Assembly: GCA_002102555.1 (NCBI GenBank)
Contig: MCFL01000023.1
Span: forward strand, 248,001-312,000
DNA length: 64,000 nucleotides
Source of the DNA: Catenaria anguillulae PL171
Lineage: Eukaryota > Blastocladiomycota > Blastocladiomycetes > Blastocladiales > Catenariaceae
Reading direction: 5' to 3'
In this document: positions 43,376 to 54,208 of the stretch, in pieces
Numbering within the stretch: the stretch's first letter is position 1
Layout of the letters: the number at the start of each line of letters is the position of its first letter
The notes under the pieces: generated by a model
Database searches by the model: none
What the model saw: the letters and a program-made list of their open reading frames with translations, nothing else
What the model was told of the DNA's origin: nothing
Translations under genes and position numbers: made by a program

Positions 43376-43782
43376 CGTATTGGAGTATGAGAGCTTATTG
43401 GGGATGATAGGGTTTCTCGGAAAGAGTGGGAACCACATTGCTCGACATCCAGCTGAAGTCCTGGCTCCACTCTCATCGCACCGAGGCGGGCTTGCGCTTT
43501 CGAGCAGAGATCAGCACGCGCTCCATGGTCCATGTGTGTTCACTTTTCACGATTTCAAGGCCAGGCATCACTCACTTCACCACGCTGTCGGCGCAAGCGT
43601 GGTGCTCAGCACTTGGTTCAATGAATTGAAAGTATTGCCGCTTTCCCCAACAGTTTTCCTCAAGCCCGCAGTCGCAGCTGCAGGCAACCCTTCAAGAAGC
43701 AACCGGAATCCCTTGCTCTCAAAGCTCTGCGTCTAGTCCCAGGTCGTCATCAACAACAAGGATCAATTCAACAACACACACC
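43376..43782. other. Divergent promoter region
   Basis: About 400 bases between the WW-ankyrin gene and the dienoyl-CoA reductase gene. No other feature is seen. Confidence 0.5.
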
Positions 43783-44801
43783 ATGTCCGTCCCGACCACC
43801 GACGTCTTCCGCGCCGACCTCTTCAAGGGCAAAGTCGCATTTGTCACTGGCGGCGGTTCCGGCATCTGCAAGGGCATGACCGAAGCCCTGATGCGCCACG
43901 GGTGCGACGCGGTGATCGTGTCTCGCACGCAGTCCAAGCTCGACGCCGCCGCAAAGGAACTCGAGGCTGCCACCGGACGCACGTGCTTGCCCGTTGCCGC
44001 CGACGTCCGCAATCCGCAGGAGGTGATTGCCGCCGTCGACAAGGCCATGGCCAAGTTTGGCCGCATTGACATCCTGGTGGCCGGAGCCGCTGGCAACTTT
44101 TTGGCGCCCGCCGAGCACTTGAGTTACCGGGCGTTTTCGTCCGTGATTGATATTGATCTCAAGGGCACTTTCAACACCATCAAGGCGTGCATTGAACCGC
44201 TCAAGCAGTCCAAGGGGTGTGTCATTAACGTCACGGCGACGTTGCAGTATGCTGGCACGCCCATGCAGTCGCACGCGGCCAGTGCCAAGAACGGCGTGGA
44301 TGCCTTGACCAAGTATGTCCAAGCTTTCCTCTCTCTTATGTCGCGTATCTGTTTGCACGCATTTGCTCACTCGATATCGACCTGCTTGTGTGTTTCAGGG
44401 TCATGGCCATGGAACTCGGCCGGTACGGCATTCGCGTCAACGGTATTGCGCCTGGTCCGATCGAGGGCACCGAAGGAATTACTGTACGTCCCAACGTTAA
44501 CAGCCAAACCCATTCTTGTTTCATCATCCGTTGATTCACACACTCCACTTTTCCTTGTCCATAGCGCCTCATGCCTCCCAACATGACCGCCGATTACATC
44601 AACACCATCCCTGTCCGCCGCCTCGGCACCATTGGCGACATTGAACACGCCACCGTGTACCTTGCCTCTGAAGCGGGCAGCTACGTCACGGGCACGGTGC
44701 TTGTGGTCGACGGCGGGTCGTGGATGAACCAAAACACGCCCATGTGGATGGGACTCGAGATGATGCTCCAGCAGGGTCCCCGCTCAAAGGCCAAGATGTA
44801 A
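43783..44801 (+). CDS. SPS19: Peroxisomal 2,4-dienoyl-CoA reductase
   Basis: Three exons: 43783-44312, 44399-44483 and 44565-44801, with introns of 86 and 81 nt (GTATGT, GTACGT), giving 283 residues. It is an NADPH-dependent short-chain reductase needed to degrade unsaturated fatty acids with even-position double bonds. The cofactor motif FVTGGGSGICKGMTEALM is near residue 19. The strand NAG equivalent is LVAGAAGNF, typical of DECR2/Sps19. The active-site region is INVTATLQYAGTPMQSHAAS with AKNGVDALTK. IRVNGIAPGPIEGTEG spans the second exon. The C-terminus is AKM, acceptable as a PTS1 peroxisomal signal. The length fits the peroxisomal rather than mitochondrial enzyme. Confidence 0.95.
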
Positions 44802-44926
44802 TGCGGTGTTACGCTCGTGACAATGTCTGTAGTTGGCTTGTTATTATTGCCTGGAATCCTCGCGTTCGGCGAGGAGTCGTGAAAAAAAAAAAACATGGCA
44901 TTTAATACAAGTTTATTGAGAAGTGA

Positions 44927-45915
44927 CTATGGTTGTGGCGCTAGTGTTGGGTTGGTGCTTGTCGAATCAGCCAGTGACAAGCGCTCAATTTCGGCGATTT
45001 GCTCTGCCACACGTAAATAATAGATGTGTTTGGTCAACTGGGTCTCGTCAATGAGAATGGCTCTTGGAAGAGTCAAATGTACCCTGAATCGACTGAATGA
45101 GGGCTTTGGCCGCCGCCAACCGACAAGCACTCGAGCGCAATTCGTGCTGAATCCTTGCACAATTTGCATGCAACTCGCGCCCATCCTCTTCCCACCGTGG
45201 CTGCAAGTCGTCCTTGACTCTTTCCATAAGCGTGGCCACAGTTTGCTCCACAAGGGAATCTGCGCCGCTCGGGTCTGGCAATCGCTCGTCAATCCGCTGC
45301 TGAGCAGTGTACATGCGCCGAAGCTCGCGAATGCGGGCCAAGTTGGGTGGGTACCGCTCGTTGGATTCCATCCTGGCAAAGATTGGCCGCTCCTCCCCTG
45401 ACTTGATGGCATCTTCGAGCTGTGAAAACCGTTCTCTCCACGGCGATTCTGGTTGATCGGGGATCACAATGGGAGCGCAGGATGCGTTCCCATAGCCTTT
45501 CCTTCGCCTCGTACTCGCCCACCGCTCATCATCCATGTCCAACCCACTCCGCTTTTTCATCTCTTGTCGCCACCAACGCTGCAACCGGACCGCCGCAATG
45601 AGCTCCGCGTCGACCCGCGTCAACGGCAACTTTGACCCCGCCGTCCTGGCCTTGGCTTCCAAGATAGCAAGCCGATGGCCCATTTTGGCGTCGAGCTGTG
45701 CCAATCGCCGCCGCATTTCCGCTTCTTGATCAACGACTCGATACATGTCGCGGAGGCGGGCGTCACGAACGCGTTGGCGCCAGCACCGAAAGGCACGCTG
45801 GATACGCGTGCGGCAAGGTGGTGCTGGTACAGCGGGTGGGTGGGTGCTACGGCGGATTGCATGTTGTCTGTGATGTGGTATTCATATGTTGGGGTTGACA
45901 AGGATACTTGTTCAT
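44927..45915 (-). CDS. IQ-motif and coiled-coil protein
   Basis: The main exon ends at 45083. A 79-nt intron (45082-45004, GTACAT...GGCAG) leads to the last exon, 45003-44927. An IQ motif RIQRAFRCWRQRVRDARLRD is followed by the coiled coil VDQEAEMRRRLAQLDAKMGH, then a second IQ-like stretch (AAVRLQRWWRQEMKK). The C-terminus is helical (IQSIQEQIAEIERLSL). It may bind calmodulin or centrin, and a flagellar or basal-body role would fit, but that is inference. The start is unresolved. The IQ frame has no ATG after its last upstream stop, and the best solution is an 8-nt coding exon at 45915-45908 plus a 40-nt intron. With it the protein is 289 residues. Confidence 0.68.
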
Positions 45916-46049
45916 CGTGCTCTCGTCAAGTTGGTGATGGCAGACGGGTGACAAGATCCCTCTGAAATTGTTTACTTGCACTTTCACGAAATACATACAA
46001 CAAGGACACAATAACTTGCGGCAGGCACATTGACACTCTGTCCCTTACG

Positions 46050-47176
46050 TCATTCAATAGGATCCCCATATGCATTCCTCCTCACATTCGACATTCCAGT
46101 CGCGACTCCCGAATACGGCGCCGGTGGCGGCTGAGGCATCGAAGGCGGTACCGCTAACCCAACTCGCACACTGGGAGCCGGCGACGGCGAATGATGGTCA
46201 TGTCCGGCACCAGACCGTAACGAGTCCCAGGCCGATGCCGACGGGTCGGCCGATTCGGGAGAATGACGCAGCTTGTCCCAGGTCGACTCGGACGACGAGT
46301 CAGTCGGCATGGGTGCACGAACAGCAGGAGGAGAAGGAGCGGGAGGGTGTTGGGCTTGATCATGGCGATGGTCGTCGTGATCGTCGTGGTCATCATGGTC
46401 GTCTGATGAAGCAGGCGTGGGTGCGGCGCGGCCGGTGCGGAGTGCGTCCCAGGCAGACGTTTGTCCAGTCTCCTTGCGGAGCTTTTCCCATGCCGAAGCC
46501 GCAGGATTTGTCTGTGCCGTGTTTGGCGAAGACGAGGCAGAATGTGACGGCGGCGAATGAGTGCGAGATGGGACAGGGATGGGTTCCTGATCCCACGGCT
46601 TGACAGGTCCGCCCATGGTTTCCTTTCTATCAGCAAAGGTGAGGATTGGGCACGTCAGTGCACATGAGTAGGCAAGAGCGCACACAAGATGTCAAAACGC
46701 ACTGGAAGCCCTTCATGATGTCCCTGAGCTCGGAATTGGGCAACGTTTGCATTTCCTTGATCCCAAGGTACATGCTAAACAAGCGGCCGCCTTGGTCGCC
46801 GAAAAACGCAGCCACGGAGGTAATCATGAATGTCGGCAGCAGGTTGAGCTTGCGATACCGAGCAAAGGCAAATCCGGCGCCTGCAAAACTCAACACTCCA
46901 ATGGAGGCTGTTGAGAGAAAACACAGAGAGCGGGCAGAATGAGAAAGTTGTGATGATGAGGAACCGGGGCTCAGTGGCCAAGCAAGGTCAAGTGCGATGG
47001 AAAGGCGACGCACAGTAGCCGACGCCGCGGGCACGGGCGCGCTCGAGAATGGCCTTTTCTTCAGGCGAGGGCTTCCATGACCTGAGGCGGCGGATGGCGC
47101 GGTCGCGTGGAGTTTCGCCGGCCTGGGGTCCAGATCCGGTAGGGGTGGGCGGGTAGTGAGACGAGGGAGAATCCAT
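46050..47176 (-). CDS. OCIA-domain protein (OCIAD-like)
   Basis: Three exons: 47176-47014, 46907-46703 and 46626-46050, with introns of 106 and 76 nt (both GTGCGT), giving 314 residues. The OCIA region begins at SPEEKAILERARARGVGY and runs through two hydrophobic segments (IGVLSFAGAGFAFARYRKLN; LLPTFMITSVAAFFGDQGGR) to LPNSELRDIMKGF. OCIA proteins are small mitochondrial-membrane proteins. The C-terminal half is disordered, with four spaced copies of an S-A/T-W-x-x-L-R motif: SAWEKLR, SAWDALR, STWDKLR and SAWDSLR. A Asp/His tract (DDHDDHDDHDDHRHD) interrupts them. The short repeated helix may be a binding element. The two introns fit phase exactly and remove both frame breaks. Confidence 0.82.
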
Positions 47177-47437
47177 GGTGGCAGCTGATTCAGAACGTGG
47201 GCAAGCGTTGCGTCAGAGAGCAATGGTATCAATCAATATGTAAGTACGGCGACTCGAGGCTCGCAGCTCCATCACTGAGCCGTCGATCCGACCGATTTCG
47301 AGCAGGCGGCCATCGTCCATCGCCCATCGCTGCATATATCGATGTCGACCACTCAAGGACTTTGAGTGAGTTGCATTTGATACTCGGCACGCATGACCTG
47401 ACGCAATTCACTGGAAACAGCAGAAATCATCACCGTC
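47177..47437. other. Divergent promoter region
   Basis: A short spacer between the OCIA gene and VPS51. No other feature is seen. Confidence 0.5.
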
Positions 47438-50100
47438 ATGTCAACACTCACGACTCCCGATCTGTCGCTGGGGGACCTCTCGGGCGGGAGCAGCGGCGTT
47501 GCTTCCCCGCCTCAGCGGAGCGCTGCTCGTCTTCTCGCGTCATACTACGGAACCGCCGCCGCTCAGCCAGCGTCACCAGCGTCCCCTGGCACACCATCGG
47601 CTTCCACACCGACAACCGCCAGGAAGCCTGATCCAACCGATATTGGTCCGTACACGCTCTCGGATATCTGACGCGAGCCCTCCGCCACACAACCACACAC
47701 GTCAATGCTGACGATGAGCGATTCACATCTCCAAGATTCCGAAGCTTTTGATGCAGAAAAGTCACTCAAGATTATTCTCAACGAAAAGACCTTGGCTGGC
47801 CTCATCAAGCGCGACAATGAACTCATTCTCGGTACGATCGACTCGTCTGTATCTGCCGACCAAATAACTCACTTACGTTGCCAACCCGACGTCGAAACAG
47901 AAATGAAGCAAATCGATGGCGAACGCAAAACCCTCGTGTATGAAAACTACGCCAAACTTATTGACGCCTCCGATACCATCAAGCGCATGCGCGAAAAGGT
48001 GGAATCGGTCGAGTCTGAAATGGCCAAGCTGTCCATGCAAGTGCAAGACATTACATCGGTCGCTGCCAACTTGCACGGCACTTTTACGCATCGCAAAGTC
48101 CAAGTGCATCAGCTCAAGTCATCCGTCGCACTCATTAACCGCCTGCAAGTCCTCGCCACACTCCCACGCCGCCTGTCACAGTCGCTCAAGGATGGCTCGT
48201 ATCTCCGTGTTGTTCAGTTTTACGCGGCTTCCAAAGTGACGCTCGAGAAATACAAGCACATGCCTTTGTTTGCCAAAGTGGCAGCCGATTCGCAGACGGC
48301 AGTCGCCAACATTCGCACAACTATTCTGGGATCCCTGAGCAATCCTGGCAAGCGGAGTACGCCGCTGCTGATTGAGTATCTCAAGGTGCTCGTTGCGATT
48401 AATCAGGATACGCCCGACAAGCTCATGGACCTGTTTTGTGAAAGGTACATCTTGAACTTGTCCTCCAAGCCCCCGCCGAGATTTGCTTCTCACGAGTTTT
48501 TTTTTTGGCATTCAGTGTGCTGTCCCACGTATCGGCCAAAGTGCAAGCAGACGAGCCTTGGGTTCCCTTGCTCGAACAGTCGGTGGCTCAGGTGCACGAT
48601 ATCTTTGTGGACGATACTGCGGGAACAACAGACAAACTCAACATGGATCCCCCGCTATCGGCCGCTCCGCCGCCATCAGCCACCACGGCACCTGCTCGCC
48701 CCAAACTCGTCGCAACGCCCTCACGCTCATCTGTGTTTACCGTCCCACTTTCGTCGCCACACATGCAATCGTTTCGCGCACGCCTCGACGACCTGGTTGC
48801 GCAATGCTTTGACCAGTGGTCGCGCCGTTCTGCAGCTCTGCCGCTCGACGAACGGCTTGCCGTGCACAAGTCGATTCTGGCTGACCTCAATCAAGTGCCG
48901 AGAATTGCGCCAGCGCTGCGCACGGCCATTGCCGCGGCCACGCGCACATTGATTGCGACAGCCGTGCAAGATCTTGTGCTGGATACGCTGCAGCCCGTGA
49001 CGGCCGAAATCCAGGAGCTTGCGGCGACCGAGCCCGGATCCGAGTCTGCGTTGCCCGAGCGCGCACTCGACGTGTTGAAGCAGTCCATCACGACGGTTGT
49101 GGAGCGCGTAGCCAAAGTGCAGGTGGACGAGGGTGATCAAGAGGCGCTCGCAGTGCTCGAGGCGGCGCCCGTTCGGTTGATTGAGCAAGCCCTTGCTCAA
49201 CATCAAACGGATGCACATTCAGCCATCAACGCCGCGGCATCGCTGATTCGCATTCGTCTCGCTCAGCTTGTCTCTGAAGGCGGCTTGCGCGACGTGCTGG
49301 GCGGGCAAGTATGCGACTCTGTGGCAGGCCACGCCATGTCTGCTTGCGAGCTCAACCTTGTTCAATGGCTCAACCACCAAATCCGGCTGATTGAAACGGC
49401 CGTGGCACAAGCAGGCCCGCCCGCCATGTCGCAAGCCACGCATCCAAAGGGCGTGACGCGTGCCTGGGTCACAATTGTGTGTGACTTGGACCGACTCGTG
49501 CACCTGATAGCCTGGGTGCTTGCCGATCCAACGCACAGTGACCACACGTCGCTCGACGGGTCCGACTCGATCCGGTCCATGCGCATGTCGAGCGCGCCCG
49601 GGTCGCGCATGGGCCATCACAAGGCGAGCAATTCCGGGTCGTCGTTGCAGAGTCTTGGGTCGGGCACCAACTTGCACGGGCGTGGGTCGCCGTCAGCCAG
49701 TTTGACGCCGGCCGAGCGAATGCAGCTTGCGGGTGTGACTAAGTTGTTTGCGGACCGCATCGTGTTTTACCCGCGGACCACGGATGCGTGTGATCGGGTT
49801 GCCGTGGCAACGTGTTTGATGCGGGCAATGGCAAAGGCGTGGGTCGAGATGGTCCGTGGCGCAACGCTGAATAAGCTCGGGTTCCAGCAGCTGTTGGTCG
49901 ATGTCGAGTATGTCAGGGCAGCGGTGAGGGGCATGGCTGGCGGGCTGGCGAGAAGGGACAAGTCGACGGTGGATTTACTGGATGAGGTGGTCACGTCGGC
50001 ATATCGCAGGTGTGTAGAGCCCGTGTTTTTGTCTCGCGAGGTGATTGCGACGATATTGGCAGCCGCTGAGAGTCTTCAAGAAGAGGCGGACGGTCACTGA
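47438..50100 (+). CDS. VPS51: GARP/EARP tethering-complex subunit Vps51
   Basis: Four exons: 47438-47645, 47736-47831, 47901-48444 and 48516-50100, with introns of 90, 69 and 71 nt, giving 810 residues. Vps51 is the small N-terminal-helix subunit linking GARP (retrograde endosome-to-TGN) and EARP to SNAREs. The start carries ARLLASYYG, the family's SNARE-binding RxxLxxYYG block. Then come EAFDAEKSLKIILNEKTLAG and MKQIDGERKTLVYENYAKLI, joined across intron 2, and DASDTIKRMREKVESVESEM. The C-terminus has LNKLGFQQLLVDVEYVRAAV and DLLDEVVTSAYRRCVEP, typical of full-length Vps51. Intron 2 (69 nt) is in frame and stop-free. A Ser/Gly-rich loop lies near residue 640. Confidence 0.93.
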
Positions 50101-50377
50101 CGCAAATGCGTGCTGCAAACGAGGTGATGATAATGTACACTGTCCCGCTTTGATAATAGACTCTGATGAACTTTTTGCCCTGTAAGAGCTCTCCCCTAAC
50201 GACCTTGGATGCTGGGAAATTGTTTTGGCAAAAAAAAGCCTGCGGTCTGGAATAATAGCTGAATCGGCATGCCATGAACCAGTCAGTAAGTAAATACCCC
50301 TGCAAGAGCGGATCGGTTCTGCGGTTCTGAGTGGCAGGCCAAGGGACTGGACCTGATCTGCGCACTCAAAAATCACC

Positions 50378-51154
50378 ATGGACCCAATGGATGTGGACTC
50401 ACCAGCGCCTGTCGCTACTCAGGGCAACAAGGCTCCCGTGCCGCCTCCTGCCGCTGGGCCGTCGTCTCCCGCCGGTTCCACAGCTCCAGTTGCCGTTGGA
50501 TCCTCTTCCTCATCGCTCCCGCGGGCTTCCACTTCCACATCACTCAAGGACCTCAAGCCCGACTTGAAACAAGAGGATTTGGCGCGGAGTGACATTTCGC
50601 TGGCCGAGCTTGTCGGCCTCATGGATGAGTACCAACCTCTTGTACGCCCCGCTGGTCTTCTTCCCACTGGTGGCAACCGTCGCTTATGCCCAGCCTGCCC
50701 TTTCTCTGCCTAGGTTCCTGATGCCGTGACAGACTATTACTTGGCCAAGGCCGGGTTCGACTGCAGTGACGTGCGAGTGTATGTCATCAATCTCTGCTTA
50801 CTCCACTCGCTGCTGCTGCATGTACGTCGCTCACCCGTCTTGACGATTCCCTTGTGTCGCAGGAAACGTGTCCTTGCCCTCGCCGCACAAAAGTTTGTTG
50901 CCGACGTTGCTAGCGATGCTTTGCACTTTTCCAAACTTCGCCAGCAGCCCCCGTCCACCCAACAGCGCAAAGGACCAAAGGTATGCCGGCCCTTCCCCAT
51001 TTTCATCCACGCGGGTAGGCCCGATCATCACTGACAACCGACTACAAATCGCATCTTCTGTGCGGAATAGAAACATGCTCTCACTATCGAAGACCTGACG
51101 CAAGCGCTTGCCGAGTACGGGATCAGTATCAAAAAGCCCGAATACTACACCTGA
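50378..51154 (+). CDS. TAF10: TFIID (and SAGA) subunit TAF10
   Basis: Four exons: 50378-50641, 50714-50778, 50863-50980 and 51071-51154, with introns of 72, 84 and 90 nt, giving 176 residues. TAF10 is a histone-fold protein of TFIID and SAGA. The N-terminal 75 residues are Pro/Ser/Ala-rich. The histone fold starts at [20 protein letters not shown], then [40 protein letters not shown], and after a short linker [20 protein letters not shown] ending EYYT. Each block is the family consensus, restored only by the three splices. No single frame shows the gene, so frame-based calling would miss it. Confidence 0.96.
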
Positions 51155-51640
51155 TTTCGTTGGTGCGCCGTCGGCCAAACTGGTCGTCGTTATCCCAGGT
51201 CGACTGTTTTTGTTAATTCTGCGACATTCTATGTATATATCCCTCGATAGTCGCATCATTTTTGACAAGACCTCGATTCATCACTGTCCCTACCGCATGC
51301 TTTTCATTGTGATTTCGTCTGCTTTATTCTCGCCGAACCACGATGATCGTTGCACTCAAGAGTAACTCTGAACGACTTTGGACCTTGCTCGTTCAATGTT
51401 TACTTACATCGAACTTCAGAGGGATTATGTGAGGTGAGTGAATTGATTCCCAGGAAACTCATCCGCTCGCTGAGACAAGAGAGACGACTTCCGTTGTTGG
51501 AATACAGGTACAAGGGAAAAACAGGAACGACAAGCAACAATACCGTCAGAAAAGAAAGTGTGCTAATTGAGTACTAACGGACATGATCGGGGGTAATGTA
51601 AGTGCAACTGGGAAGGGAAAGACAAGAGAAGCAAAAGTCC
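51155..51640. other. Convergent 3' region, no gene seen
   Basis: The spacer between the TAF10 stop and the stop of the minus-strand carrier gene, presumably 3' untranslated regions. Confidence 0.6.
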
Positions 51641-53361
51641 TCAAAGTGACGCTGAGGATTCCGCAATAGCGACCGCCTTTCTTTGCCAGGCCTTGACCAC
51701 TGCCGTCCAACGATCGTCTTCACTTGCCGGCAAAGCGCCCATGGACTCGACTACGGGAAGCAGCGAGGAGACAAACGAGTCGGACGACAGTGCAGGTGCA
51801 AGTGAGGAAGAAGACGAAGGGGGAGAGGCAAAGTCGAGCATGATGTGGGCGATTGCACGTCGTTGCTCAACTTGCGCTGACGAAGGCTGCCCACCTTGCG
51901 CGACGGGCACTGAGATGAAATGCGAAAGAACCTCGACCGGGTCTGCGTCCTTCTTGGCAAAGCGAGTAGCGTACATGCTCCGCAATGCCTGCGCCCTTGC
52001 CTCTTTCCTCAACTCCCACGTCAACTCACGAAACTGGGCAAACGGCACGCCAGTTGCCGATGCCGGCGGCGCCGCAGCATACCGGCTCCAAACCGCCTCA
52101 GAAACGCCCGCACCCAGCCCGGCAACTTTGACGGCGGCCCCGACCTCGGCACGATTCAAGATACCATCTCGATCCGCGTCGAGCGCCTTGAACACGGTGC
52201 GCGCATCCTGGTACTCGTGTGCGGAAATGAGGCCCCGGCGGAGAACACCGAGGAACATGAAAGTGAGGCAAAAATGCGGGCCAATACGCAAAAAGTGCGA
52301 CGAGAAGCCCTTGTACAGTGCCGACCAGCCTTCGTTCTTGATGACCTTGTGGAAAAGGTCGATCCCGGAAGAGTAAAGTTGCCCCTTGCCGTTGACGTAG
52401 GGCTGGTTGTAGTATCGAGTGCCTGCGAAGTGGAGACGGATCCCCTTGTGAGCGAAACAATAGAGGCGAAAGAGCAAAAGGACAGCGACATACGAAGCAC
52501 ATCTACTGGGTTCATGCAAATCACACTGGCCAACCCACTCGCCATGCCCGCAAACATGTCTGTTCCGACGGTATCTCCCCAACCGCACCCGCCATGCTCG
52601 ACCGAATCCATCAACCACGCCTTGCACACATGGAACGCCGCCAAGTTGGACCCGCTGCCCACAATCGAACGCGCTACGCTCATACCTGACCCGCGATACA
52701 GTCCAGCCAACCCATCCGACTTGACGATCGACCTCAACCCCATCCAAATGCCGGTGTAGCCGTGCTGATGCCCAACTGCAGACAAGGCGCCAGTTGCGCT
52801 ACTCTGCAACCTTGTCTTGACGAGCTCAAAAGGATTGCATGCAAGTGCGCCCATGGCTCCACAAATGGCGCCGGCCGTCATGAGTTTCCACGGCGGCGGT
52901 TGGCCATGCGCGCTTTTTTCCTTTCCCGCGGCCGGCCCGGGCGGATGCAACAAGCCCAGAATATGGTCGTACATGCCCAGGCGAAACAAATTCTTACTCG
53001 CCTCGCGCAAAATGGCGGGACTCAAGCCCTTTTGCAATCCGCGAATGCCCTCGTTGGCCAGCGTCTTGCGCATGCAATCGAACGAGTTGGCGTACAGGAC
53101 AGCCGGTGGTGGGGCGGTGCCTGCAGACGCTAGTTTGAGGCGCTCGCCTTGCAACTGAAGCCGGACCTTGGCGGTATCAAAGGGGTTGGTGAAGAGGACG
53201 GCGAGGGCAGGCGCAATGGACGAGATGGCAAAAGACGAGGCCGGGTGCAGTTTGCGAGTGCCCTGAGCGTCATGCGGCGGCCATTGCAGCGGGAGCTGTG
53301 GCAGGGCCGGCTGCTGGTACTGAGGCGCCGTGGCGGCAGAAGCAGGGTGTGCGGACAACAT
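51641..53361 (-). CDS. Mitochondrial carrier (SLC25A34/35-like) with a C-terminal EF-hand
   Basis: Two exons, 53361-52494 and 52422-51641, with an intron of 71 nt (GTATGT...TTCGCAG, phase 1), giving 549 residues. Three carrier repeats are present with NPFDTAKVRLQLQGERL, NPFELVKTRLQ and NPVDVLRTRYYNQ, the last restored by the splice; these resemble the SLC25A34/35 and Oac1 oxaloacetate/sulfate group. After the sixth helix (FLGVLRRGL) there are about 190 further residues. They include a canonical calcium loop DADRDGILNRAE preceded by a helix (YQDARTVFKAL), then helical, Ser-rich sequence. Known calcium-regulated carriers have EF-hands at the N-terminus. Here the domain is C-terminal and only one complete loop is visible. 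The substrate is not assignable by eye. Confidence 0.88.
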
Positions 53362-54208
53362 GGTTGAGTGGTTGAGTTTGAGTCGGGAGTCTCTATCGTG
53401 ACGGCTTCATTGAGGCGGCAATTGCATACATATGAATATGTTGGCCAAAGGGATAGAGCGAGGAGGTTTAATGATTTGCAGAAGGTCGCCAGCGATATTT
53501 ATGGCATTTTTGTGTGATCTATCGTCTTCTCCTCTTGTCGCTTGGGCTGATAACGGAATTGGATGGGCGGATGATGTCGTCGTGCTCGACGTCAACTGCA
53601 CCCCTGCAGTTCTGAGCCAGAGTCCGATCAGAGCTGTGGACTGTGGAGGCAAGGTTTTTCAACCTTTTTTGGATACAATCCTTGCAGTCCTGACGCAGTC
53701 TTCACCACCAAACCTCTGTAAATATACGCAAAACATCTACTCATTCTGTCGCCTTTCTCCAGTTCCCATACATCCTGGGCTGTAGGAACGAAACCTGATT
53801 AGCAGTCATGATAACCAATCATCAACTGGATGGCTGCCTTTCGTGTGCCACACAGGCTGCAGGGTCGGGGACCGGAACTTCCGGGCTGGACGACAGTCGC
53901 TTCCTGCACCCCAGACTATCAGGAATCGTCGCCCATGACCATCGGCCCCAGCAGCCCCCATTGCAGCTCGTTCATGTCCCACCGGATGATTCCGGAATGC
54001 CTTCACAACCCAAACACGTCGCGGAATCTTGAGCGCGCGTAGCGAGGCAGCCTGGCTAGCCTGGCTCTGTTGTCAGTCCCGTCAGGAAATGGTGTCCTTT
54101 GTTGGCATGACCGTGACAATGGCCCCCCATGTGTGCACGCCTGCTTGCTTTCATCGAGGGCAAATGCCATAAACCTATCCCGAAGCAAACTCCATTCTAC
54201 TGTCAGCA
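53362..54208. other. Intergenic region, no gene seen
   Basis: About 850 bases between the minus-strand carrier and the WW-ankyrin pseudogene. Short frames on both strands look like noise. Confidence 0.5.
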
